A stretch of DNA of 64,000 bases from Pomacea canaliculata (Eukaryota > Mollusca > Gastropoda > Architaenioglossa > Ampullariidae). This document shows, piece by piece, positions 27,074 through 39,200 of this stretch. Position 1 is the stretch's first letter. Each line of letters opens with the position of its first letter. The notes under the pieces are model-generated. The model was not told where the DNA came from and did not search any database. It was given only the letters and a program-made list of their open reading frames with translations. The DNA is taken from positions 9,018,007 to 9,082,006 of the forward strand of contig NC_037592.1 in NCBI RefSeq assembly GCF_003073045.1, in the 5' to 3' direction. The position numbers and the translations under genes are program-made.

Positions 27074-27762
27074 CATTTCATGTTTTCTGCAGGGCAGTAA
27101 ATCTTCTACATTTAGCAGTTGGACCAACAAGTCTAATGTTGTTATTGTAAGAAATGGTTGTCATGCTGTTTAAAAAAATGGTTTGATGATTGTGAGAAAT
27201 TTGAAGCAGTTAATGATGAAGATAACCGCTGACAAGATTAAAACACTCTTTCTGTACAAATTGAATAGTTAAACCTCATTACAAATATCTTGTCAGATAA
27301 TAGCTCTTCAACCTAAACACGACAAGAACAGGTGCAACCAATGTGTCTGTGTTAAAGGTAAATTCACTTAAGATTTAAGTTTTACATTGTAAACAGACGA
27401 GGTAGAGTTTTGTCGAAGAAGTGACACAGCTTCGATGTTTAATTTAGACACTCAGTATGAAAATTCTGCTAGTGTCTAAACACAGGTGAGGCGGCTCACC
27501 TTTCTGAGTTTTCACAACTTTATCTTCATGTTGTACAAAGAAATGTCACAGAGGCTGACTTGCCTTTAGGGATGTTGATGCGAAGGTTTCAAATGTTAGT
27601 AAATAAGCTATCTGGCAAGGATTTATATAAAATTTAGCTGTTTATGTTTTAGTTTTTAAAATTTTCCTACTAATTTAAAAATGTTCGTTTTCATATTCTT
27701 GTCTGGTGTGATAAAATGAAAATGTGTAATGTATTGATGTATTTTTATGAAAAAGGAATAAA

Positions 27763-28629
27763 ATGATAATGGTTAGTTATTTGGTTATATATCTATAGTA
27801 AAGGAATGTAGAAGAACACAGACACACGCACAACACACTCACATATACAAGTACTAGGACATTGATTGCATTCACATAAACTCAAAGAGTTTGTCTTGGA
27901 TGTGGTACAAATGAGGATCTGTAATGTGAGCAAACGTAATGTGCGTGTCACATCGTGTACACAAATCAGTTATGTCCTCCTTACTACTACTAGAATTAAT
28001 GATAATAATAATAGGATGTGTAAAGTGCATTACCCGATACCAGCTCAGTCACTGGACATGGAAGATTGCATACAAACCGTCAACCATACAATGAAGCAAA
28101 CAGTCCCTACGACCCTACCATGAAAAAAAACCCCAAAATAATTTCAAAACAAAGTGTCAAAATGAGCAATAGACAGAGCGAGCTACCGACCGACCGACCG
28201 ACCGACCGACCGACCGACAGACAAACAGACAGACAAACAGACCGATGTAATAAAGCGATCGCTGAAGACCAGTACGATTGCACGGTTGAATGATGTCAAT
28301 GAGCATTACCGTTGGAGAAGAAAGACACAGTCCACTCATCTCTTCTATCGGCTCTTTATACGTCCACACAGTTGATACTAGTGTACCCACTAAACTGTGA
28401 CGAACCCATGGACCAAGCTGTTGATGGTCCTTTCGCCTTTTTTTGTCGCTGTTAGTCGCAGCTGACCCCACAAGCCGCTGAACTCATGCTTGGGTTAGCC
28501 CCACAATCTTGTTGACCGTTCGTGAACGTGTCTTGAACAGGTTGACACACACGAGGACAGGTGGTGTGAACGAGGGTTAGAGGGATGCAAATGTTGACAG
28601 CAGCTTTGCTGCCACAGTGAACACGACAG
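27763..28629. other. Short convergent spacer between GPCR B and the metalloprotease
   Basis: Fewer than 900 bases separate the 3' ends of two convergent genes. It contains the (GACC)n/(GACA)n microsatellite at 28183-28243 and no coding evidence. The protease 3' UTR must lie here, but no clear minus-strand poly(A) signal was identified. Confidence 0.4.
28183..28243. repeat. (GACC)n to (GACA)n compound microsatellite
   Basis: About nine perfect GACC units pass into GACA/AACA units. It makes artificial open frames on both strands (SVGRSVGR-like and DRPTDRPT-like) that are not genes. Confidence 0.9.
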
Positions 28630-29048
28630 TTATAAACAAGCTTTGCATGATGCACCCGGCCCCACAGATCGGCTCAAGTCCGGTATAATGCGGCACGTGA
28701 CCACTGGGATAGCGACGGTTGGGGGGTTTGTTGAACTTCCTCGGGTGGTTGTCTTGATTCCCGTTGTTGTCGTCGGTGTCGTTGATGAACTCGTTTTTGT
28801 CGTGGTAGTAGTGGTGGTGGGGTTCGCTGCTGAGCTTGTTTTTGTGGTTTTAGTGGTGGTGTTGGCTTGTGAACTCGTTTTTGTCGTGTTAGTAGTGGTG
28901 GTGCGGTTCGATGTAGGTAGCGCTGTAGTATGTAGAGTTGATGGCGAGGTTTGGTAGCTGCATGTCCCGCAACACTCCTCCTTTTTGTCAGCGGTGTCGC
29001 AGTAATCACTACGACACCCAGTAACTTTATCTCCATATTGGCAGCCTG

Positions 29049-29110
<62 letters not shown>

Positions 29111-30145
29111 ATGTAATAAAAATTACAAAATAAAAATATATAAAGTAAAATAAAAAAAAATTGAAAGAAAAACGAAACAACGAATGAAATAAAAATATCA
29201 AGAAAGTCAATTAAAAAACCAAATCCAATCAATCAATTTGATCAACACAGCCACCAAGCTAAATATAAAGCCAAACAACCGACAGTTAAGCTGCTCACCT
29301 GTAATGTTCCTAAACTGCTTGTCGCACATCTCGCAGCAGATCCCGCGGAGGGCGCTTTGGTAGCAGTAGCCTGACTCCAGCTCATCGCACCTTCTGCCAT
29401 CGAAGACCACACCTTGCCTCTGGCCAAAGGGACAGGAGGCTGAAGACCAGAGACATAATTACTGTCACTCCACGGCCTTCAACTCAACAGGTCAGGGGAA
29501 GCTTTCTTTTTATATCGTTTATATTTATGAGGTGGTGGGGCGAGTTTTATTACACGTGTCTCACAAAATATCTTCGTTTAAAAAATCATATCATACTGAT
29601 GTACTATAGTTAGCATCCTAGAGAAAATACACACTGCATTATACGGATACATGTCCTGTAATGCGTGTTTACTGTAGTTTGTAATACTGTAATACTACAT
29701 TTATTACATGAGGAAGGAAAGCTCCTAATGGTGTAGAGTGAGTAGTGTGTAGTACTACAGACAACTGCTACTCACCACTCATGTAGCAGGATGTGGCGTT
29801 TGGAGACTTCACACACTGACCGTCTATGCACCACTGAAAGAGAACAAAGTTGGTACTTTGATAATTTCGCTGCATTAATAATGGCTGATCTTAACTGGGC
29901 AACGTGTCAAAGTATCAAACATCTGAGGTTCCTTTAAGTTCCACTGTATTGCCAACAAGTATTGGCAATGTACTGACAAACACGTTTATTTAACACATTG
30001 ATTAAAGTTCCAATGTCCGGAAGGTATGGTCCCAAACCATTTGCTTATCTGTGACTTTCTCGCACAATTCTGTCAGACTTGGTCAAACCTTCGACGATGT
30101 TTGAACGAATTTTATTCTCGCACTTAGTCCAATTTAGGCTTGCAT

Positions 30146-30206
<61 letters not shown>

Positions 30207-33200
30207 CGCAAGACACATCTGCATTCAGCTCCAGTCATAATCTAAAGGTTCCTATGTTTCATGTGGTCGGTTGGTGGGGGAGGAAGTTTGGAGGACCTCT
30301 AGATCAACCGATCATTAAGGCTTCCAGTCTATAGTTAGTCCGCTAGACAAGGTAACCGGTGTCACGTGACTGCTGCATACCTTGCCAGTATTGCAGCACG
30401 TGCCTGAGGCAGCAGTGGTCAGGGCGCAGGACAGATTGGTGTCGGGCAGATGGCAAAACATTGCAACACAGATGTCCTCTGGGTTTGCTGTAAACGCTGT
30501 ACCCTGCAGCAAACAAGTCCACAAACATTCAACCCAGGGAAGAACAGGGAGGGCTAGGGTGTGTGTGTGTGTGTGAGGGGTGGGTGTGGGGTGGGCAGGG
30601 CTGCAACGACACAGACTACGCCAGAGTTTTGGTACATGCAAAAAGAGGGAATTTTGAGGGAGGGACATATGAAAGGAAAAGGTTTTACACATGCAAATAT
30701 AAAACAAACAAACAAACAAAAATTAAAAAAGTTAAAAGTTAAAAATTAACAAAACAATCACAAAAGTAAACAAACTAACAAACAAAAACAACCCCAAAAG
30801 TAAGACAAAAATAAAAAAAAAAAAAACCACCAAAAAACCCCCAAAAAACAACAACAAAAAACAAATAAATTGCACAACAAAAATTAAAAAAAATATGTTA
30901 CACATCCCAAAGGCCACACCCAGGCATCCCTCCTTCCCTCACCCTTAGAGATACTCGCAGGACGTACCCGACAGAGGTAGGAGGCGTTTCCGTAGATCTG
31001 TCGACACTGTTCATCAGGACCGTGCAGGTACCCGGGTAGCCCTGCGACAGTGGGTACATCTTGCTGACCCAACTTCTGCTGCAGACAAGTGTTCTCCAAC
31101 CTGTTCGGATGATTGTTTAAAGAAGTGTTCATCAACTGATCACAAAGCTGTTCGCTAAGCTTGTTGCTAGGAATGCTAATTTCCAAATGCCCGGATGTTG
31201 CATGACTCGAAGCGTAAATACCACGATCAACTGTCACTTTTGCTTTGGCTAAGGTACTCAAGGACTATGTTCACTTACTTGTCGGCGATGAGTTTGTTAA
31301 TGAAGTTCTGGAAATACTGAATAGAGCAGTTAGAGAAGTGCCAAGGATTGTATTTGTTGGCATCGTTTTCCAGTTGCGATCCTGTAGACATGATATATCT
31401 GTCGGCAGACGAACAGTTGTTTCCGTTTCCATCGTGCAGGGCACCGAGGCTGGAGTGATTGAAAGATTGAATAATTGAATGATTAAAGGAGTGAGCGTAA
31501 GTTTTTTTCGTTGTCTTTTTTCTTAATTTTCTCTTTCAATTTGATGTTCGTGATCACACACACGTATCCGTACACAGATGTAAAAACAAAAAAAAAAAGC
31601 TAAAAATTTCAATTCCATAAATTAATATAATATTTCAACAGTTCTCAGTCTGGTCAGCCTGTTGTTACATCGATGAATCGTTAGAATGTTATTGTGAACT
31701 AGTTCAACGTGAATGCAGCATCGTTCAGAAAGACAACAGAATGAAGATTAACTTAGCAAGGGTGTGTACCTATGTCCTAGCTCGTGTGTAGCAGTTGTCT
31801 CGCTTTGATACCCGCCATGGTCCTCCACAACGGAGACGCTAGCGCCGTTAGGGTAGCACATGGCTCCCACGTTAGCAAAACCTGAAACACACACACACAA
31901 ACAGAAATAGAAAAGAAAACAGTTAAAAAGACGAAGAATGAATGACGGCGATTTGAACCCTGTTTTTTTAAAGACCAGCCTGAATGGTTTGCATTTTTTG
32001 CCGATATCGGTAGATATAGGCGACATAAAACTAACCTGTCAATGTCAGCTTCCAAAACCCATCAGTGAATTAATTAATATTAGTTAATACTGTAGCTGTA
32101 CCTGGGTGCTCACCTGTGAAGCAGACCATGGAAGTCATCCACACACGAGATAAAGGTGTCTGGTCCAAATGTCTAGTGAGGTGAATCTTTTAAATTCTAG
32201 TAATTGGGTGAATGTCAGCGGAAGATATTATTTTCCAAAATCTGGAGGAAAACACCCATCCCGCTACGCAGGTCAAGGTTCACACCGTGGAGACGTCTAC
32301 GTTGTTATGACGTGGCTAGTGGTACAGGTGGGACCATGTGTTAATTAGACACCTCTAGTACAAACATGACGTCATCATGACCTTTTCCATCTTTTTATGT
32401 CATGCCTGACTTATGTTCTTACCTGCTGTATTATTGAATCGGAAGCCGCTGTCATCACTGAACAGGTCATAGCTGTTGAGAAAAGATACAGCTGTTAAGG
32501 AGCCACGAATGTTAGATATTAACATAAAATTTAACAAAAGGAAAGTATACATATACATTATCAGGAATTTTTAAAATGAGAAATCTTACAAGGTTGCAGA
32601 CTTTTCGTATGGTATTTGCCTGGTCTATCTAAAGCGTCAATTAGAGATCATAAAATTAAAATAAGATGGATGCAAGGAAAACTTGCCGAAAAATAGACAA
32701 GAGACATGAATTCCGACCATAACAACAACAAAATTGAAAAGAAAAAAGAAAACGACCACCCTCCTAAAAAAAAAAAAAAAAAAAAAAAGAAAAGAAAAGA
32801 GAAACAACAACAAAACAGCAGCAAACTTAATAAAAAAGATAAACACAAAATAAAAAGAGAAAATTAAAAAGCAAAAAAAGAAACAACAAAAAAAGAAACA
32901 ACATTTAAAAAAAACAAATAAAAAATACCAATTAAAAGGAACACATAAATTCAAAAACAGAAATAAAAAATAAGAAAGAAAGAAAGACCAATCGTCTGGT
33001 CGACAACGAGATATTTCGAGAACACACGACCTGACTCTTTATTTTCCAAAGAAGACACAGCATCGACATAATTACTCACAGGTCTGTAGGTTGTGTAATC
33101 ACAGGTAGTAACACGTATCATGAGACAGGTGTTACTGTACTAAATCGTAACGGACTACAGACACTGCGGACTGACTACGGGCGTTGCGTAGTGATGCGTT

Positions 33201-36200
33201 GCTAGTAGTAACGGTGTATAGTACAAGTCCCTGTGTTCCGTTGTCGTAATCACGTAATTACGTCACACAGTAATTGTGAGGTAACGAGTGACGTGTCTTA
33301 CAAAATAATGAACTTCACAGGTGATGCGTAGTGACGTGCACCACTGTCTGTGTGAAGGTGACGTGATCACGTGATAACGTACTCTGTAAATCCTACTACG
33401 TGGTCGCACGACGGCAGGTTACTTTTGGTCTTGACGTAGTCCTGTAACCTGGACAACATCGTGATCGCGTTGACCTGAACCCTGTCAGAGCTCGTCTCTT
33501 TTATTTCTTCTGTCCACGGCGAGTCGCTTGCGTTCTGACAGAATATCACACACATATGTAATAGTAGATCATTTATACATATAGTTACAAAACAAACAAA
33601 AAAAAAACATAATAATATTCGAGTTTAGTCATGTTCCATCAGAATTTTTTTCTTTCATTACTAAAACTCGCCATTGTCAAACGTCAACAGAATTCTGTTT
33701 AACAAAAATGTCCCTGAAGACAAGTAGACATGTTTAATCTGAGATAAGCTTTCTTCCGAAGTACATCAGATTTTTACAAATCCTAAAGGAACATTTTAGT
33801 TATAAGAAGAGTTTAAGCTTGATACCTTACCTTGGCGATAACATATCCCCGCAGTAAAATGTTGATGTTAAAAGGAAGAGTTGTGATCGATTTGTATCGG
33901 GCATTGATCTGCACAAAGACAGCATATGTTGGTATTTTAATCTTTGTGTGCTTGTCTCTCAACAATTATGTATACTTGCAATCATTAAAACTACATCTCA
34001 CACATACACACAGAAACAAGAGAGAGGGGAGAGAAAGAAGGAAGATAAAATAAGCGTACATGAAAAAAATGCAAGAAATATGTTGAGGTATTCTGTGTTG
34101 TATACGTTTCAACATCGGATGAAATAATTGCTGTAGGAAACCAAGTAACATACAGACCCCGTTGAAGATATAAGCGATGTACTCCTTCATGTTCGTCACT
34201 GCAGTTGTTTCCACATTGTTTGCTCGATTCAGCCAGCTGTTGGGAGACAAACAATAAATAAATAATTAGGTAAATGAATACATGAATTGATGAGAATTAA
34301 AGTATATAAATAGGATGGTCTTACTATTACATCAACCCCACGGTAAGGGCATAGGTACATAAAGATTTTTAGGTGCGCGAGTGTGTCTGCTTGCATGTGT
34401 TTGTTTGTGTGTTATTGTGTGTGTGTGAGAGAGAGCGAGAAAGAGACAATGAAAGATGGAGGGAGAGAACGAGAGGGCGAGAGAAAGACAACGTTACTGA
34501 CTGAGTAAAAAAGATTATTGTCGTGAGCAGCAGTCACTCACTACTTGTAGAAGCTGTAGTCTAGGGCAACAATGATGTCCAGGTAGTACTCAGTTTTGGT
34601 GGAGTCCCTCTTCCGTCTCAGAACTCTCTCTGTGTCCACCTCCTGCTCCAGCCATTGTGGTGATCCTCCCAGCACCGGTCCTGTTAATACAACAGTAAAT
34701 ACATCGTACAACCAACAGAACTTATAGAAGTCTTATTTCAGGGTCCATTGCAAGTGTAAAGGATGTAGGATGTGACCAGGGAGTGAATTCGGAGTGAACT
34801 GCAATGTTTTCTCTTTCTGTTGTGCGAGTTCTACTGTTGTCATTGTCATTGTCATTGAGATTTTCTGTAGAGCAACTCTAGAGTTCAGTCTGAGATAATT
34901 CATCTCAAGCATTTGAATATTGCGGCCTGTCTCCCCCTTATCCTCCTTGACCTTTGTTAATTCCTTTAGTGTCATGGTCATCAACATTTTGCATTGTGAA
35001 GACAACACGTACGATGTTGATGCATTCTCAAGGCATTTAGCAAGAACAGCAAACTCCTGATGTTTGCCAACTCGCCCGTCTATCATCGGCAAGCTGTCTG
35101 TCTGCCTGCCTGTCTGCTTGTCTGTCTGTCTGTCTGTCTGTGCATAAAAAAATAGAAAAATGGTCAGAAACTGAATTTAAAAAAAGCGTGAGGTACGTAT
35201 TTGTCTTTCAAGACCTCTTCTGCTGCTCCCTCTGTCAACCTCTAGATAAGTAGAGGAAATATCCACCACGGTTGAAGCTTTCGATTTCGTATAAAAGAAA
35301 TAAAGATTACTCACAAAAGAATGTTTTATAGTCTTAATTCCGGCTAAATACGCGATAGCTCATTTTTTTATGATGTTGATTATTAAAAACAAGAGCTGAG
35401 ATTAGTTGATTCGCACTAGACACGGACATTTATCAGCCCATTCGCGAGTGTCTTTTTTAATTCAGAGTTTGGGCTGGTGGGAGGCTGAGCTGAGGTTGCG
35501 GGTACTTGATCCTGCCTACCAACCCTGCGTTCACCCGGTGTTGAACGGGTAGAAAACGAGAGACATCACGGCATCCCTGATCATCGTTGTGCCTGGAACT
35601 CCAGCAACATGGCAAAACTCTTTCTCATGATGTTCGGCATCCTGGAATTGATGTCTGGTGTCCTAGGCAACGCTTTTGTGCTGACTTCCGTGCACGTGCA
35701 GAGCCTGTCGAGGCGGAAGTCTGTCCACACGGTTTTCCTCCTAAACCTGGTGGTGGCAGACATGTTTGTAGTCACCTGTGTTGTCGTCTTGGTGTTGGAA
35801 GGTCTGTTGGCCACCTGGGACTCCACGATGAGCAACGATGACTGTAGAGTTAGGGGATTCCTGGTTGTATTCTTCACAGGGGTGAGTTTATTTCGTCGGT
35901 CACAGAAATGCTACGATTTCTTAATCTCATAGTTTCTGTGGGTTATTTTTATTCCCTTTTAATTACTTTTTAGTTATTTGTTCTATTTGTCTTCCTGTCT
36001 TCTTCGTTTGATGTCTACTGATTGCTTGCCCATCTACTTCACTATGGCTTTCTTTTCACTGATCATATGCTTTCTTAAGTTCGTCGTGTTCTATCTATTT
36101 ATTCTATCGAGATAAGCTATAATACACAATTACAGACACTGTACACGACTTTCTGCAGGCATCAGTGATGGCCCTGCTGGCGATGTCCGCTCATCGCTAC

Positions 36201-39200
36201 ATGCGAGTGTGTCACGTGACGCTACACAAGAAGGTGCTGACTGTCTCAACTGCTGTCGTCTGCTCGGCGGTCTGCTGGTTCATCGCCCTTGTTATCGCCT
36301 TTTTACCGGTCACGCACCTGGTGGGGTCCTACAGTGTCGAGGAAGGGACGAACGTTTGCTCTGTGACGTCACAAAAGCCTAGCGACGATTACCTGATGGG
36401 GGTGGGCTTCTGGATTCTTGTCGAGGTTCCTTTGATCGTCGGGAACTTGAACTGGGCTATATATCAACACTGGCGGATGTCTCGCCCTGCGGTTGACAAG
36501 TCTGTGCAGATGACTGGACGCGGTGTCAGCCAAACATCTGGATACATGGTCGGACCATTCGAAAACAACACAAACAGTAGACTAAGCTGCGGTGACGAGA
36601 CCGAGGAAGAACGAGAGGTGACTGATTCCCTTGACGACTGTCGTCACCAGGTGGACGTCAGGTGTGATCAGCACCTGAACGTCCCTCCGTCAGTGCAGTC
36701 GTTGGCAGTGGTACACCTGTCTCCAGCACTCATGCGCGGGTCAAGGTTGAAGCAAGTACCCATGACGCAGGCTGACCTTTGTCACCGTGGAAAACGCGAG
36801 AAACTGTTCCTGGCCTCCCTTCTTGTCCCCCTCCTACTTGCATCCTTCACCTTCGGCGGCTTTGCGGTCATTGTCGTTGGCAGGATCCTCGCCGACAGTT
36901 TCAATAAGGAGGGAGCTATCGCTCTTCGCCTCGTCCTGGTCCTCAACAGTTCTCTCAACTGGCTCCCGTACGGGCTGATGAACAGACGACTTCGTCGGGA
37001 CCTCGGCAATCGCTTGAGATGTACCCGGGTGAGCCGATGAGCGGGATCCAGACAACTGATTGAGGTGGACTCTGGCAGCAGGTTGAAGTGTTGATCAACA
37101 GGTTGATGGCAACAGGTGGAGGTGGCTCCTGCCAAACACTTGAAATGGATCCTGTCAACTACTTGTGCCGGATCTTCTAAGTCGACCGGGATGGATTCTT
37201 CTCAAGATGTGTTTTGCTGACATCGAGGTGTTACTAGTCTCTCTAAATGATTTGATGTATTATTTGGTGACCACTCGCCGAATAAATATTCTGCTTAATA
37301 TTATAATATTGTTGACTTCATGCTTGCAACCGTTTGAATTAAATCCTTGGGTTGTACACTTGTGTACTGATGAGGAAGTTGCTGGGCAATGAACTGTCCT
37401 CTTTGTTTCAGATATTTTGATGTGACCACACCCATGAAAATCAAGTTTTTTAGTGGTGCCAAAATAATGTGCATTGAATGCAATGCAATAAAAATATAAG
37501 ATGGATCCTTGTATCCTTTGGAAAGCATCTCTTTGTGATACGAGTGGTCGATTCAATGACCCTATGATGCATCCTAGCAACCGTCTGTGTTACATACCCA
37601 ACGCAAAATTTCTGTGCTTCTGTCTTTTGCTGATGTAAAACAAAAGTTGAAGCTTATTTCCCAACTTTTCGGTTGTTGGAGGAGTGAGATGTTAGAGACC
37701 CAACCCCATTCAGGACAGGTAGGTCGACTAGCGGAACATCACCACACGGATATCGAACCGGCGGTCCTTCAGATTCGAACGGCAGAGCTCTGATTCTGTG
37801 TCACTGGTATCTTGAGAAACAGTCTCAGAAAAAAAAGCTTGCGAAGTCGGTATTCAAAAATCTTTGAAAGCAATTCACATAATTCACCTAAAATGTTATT
37901 ACAAAGTTTCAAAAAATATAATGTTACACTTCACATTTAGAAACGTTTTCAAGGTTTCACAAAATCACAAGCGTCACTGAGGAGCTCTAGAGTTACTTCC
38001 GGTTTTTTGTAAACTTCTATCGCTGTCAGCTATTGTTTATACGAAAGTTTAGGCACTTTACTTTTGAATTCATTTCTGCCATTGTTCAAAATTCTGTAGG
38101 GAGGAGTGGGGGGGGAGTCAGATAATGACATCCGCTTTTCTTTCAAAACCTCGTGAATCATGTTTCCTTATTAACCAGATGCTGATGCCTAGTTCCTATA
38201 AAGTGTCACGTGACATTTTCCCTTCCCGTCTTCTCTCCTTTTCTAAACTATAGACTCACAGGTCCGTGTAAAGATTACTTACTCTGGGTGAGTATAACGG
38301 TCGCATGAAGGACTGTTTCATTGTAGATATTTTTGCTCAGATTGTTTGGATTCACGTGTTGTGACTTACAATACACGTATCTATCTCTTTAAATTCTCAA
38401 TGGCCGAGTCAGTCGCAGTGCCGACCGTATAGTGAACACTAGTCACAGGTCAGAGTTCGCCACTGAACTAAGTTCTGGTTTGTCCGAGCCGAGCTTTACA
38501 CAGCTGTGTACTTACCGCGTAGACAAGATGTTGGTTTGGAAGAAGTGTTTACAATACTTGAACCTACAAACAGTTTGGCTTTGGCTGTGCACCAGTGGAC
38601 TGTAGCTGTGCGATGTGTCAGTGGTTTTTATCGTCAAGTCCCTCCATTATCGCCGCCAAAGGACGGTCGGAACTTTACTCTGTGGTTACCTCCATTGCGC
38701 ATGTCAACCACTCATGGAGGACAGAAACAGTTCTGATGCCCTCAGCCGGCGTCTCGGGTCATCTTTATCATCGTCGGCAGCTCGGAGATCGTGTGCGGGG
38801 TCAGCGGCAACCTGCTGCTGTTGTTGTTCCTGGCCACCAGGTATTCCCTGCACACACACACGGTGCACAACCTGTTCATCGTCAACTTGGCGCTGACAGA
38901 CGTCTTCTCGCTGGGCTACTGGCTGGTCTTCTTCGTTCTCGATTCTGTACTTAGGCTACAACCCTGTGGTCAACGACGGTCACTGCGTGGCCAACGGTGT
39001 CATCGTCGCCACCAGCACAGCGGTGAGTAACACAACAACCTGTTGATACTAGCAATTCCCCAGTCTCTTCTCCTGTCTGGTGTTTCCTTTAAAGAACTGC
39101 AGGAGTTTTAAACTTTTTTAAATCACTGTCGACAGCAAGTTCTCCTGGCTTTTATGGCATGAGTTGTTGTTTGTTTACAAGGCTAGCCTAGCAAGTCGAA

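Noticed and set aside
28643-28957. Plus-strand Val-rich frame
   Set aside because: It is the antisense shadow of the Thr-rich last exon of the metalloprotease.
30140-30334. Poly-Thr frame
   Set aside because: Produced by the (AAC)n microsatellite.
34733-35092. Minus-strand 119-aa frame in protease intron 3
   Set aside because: Polar, exon-like composition, but no phase-compatible splice sites join it to the protease and no motif is visible; left unannotated.
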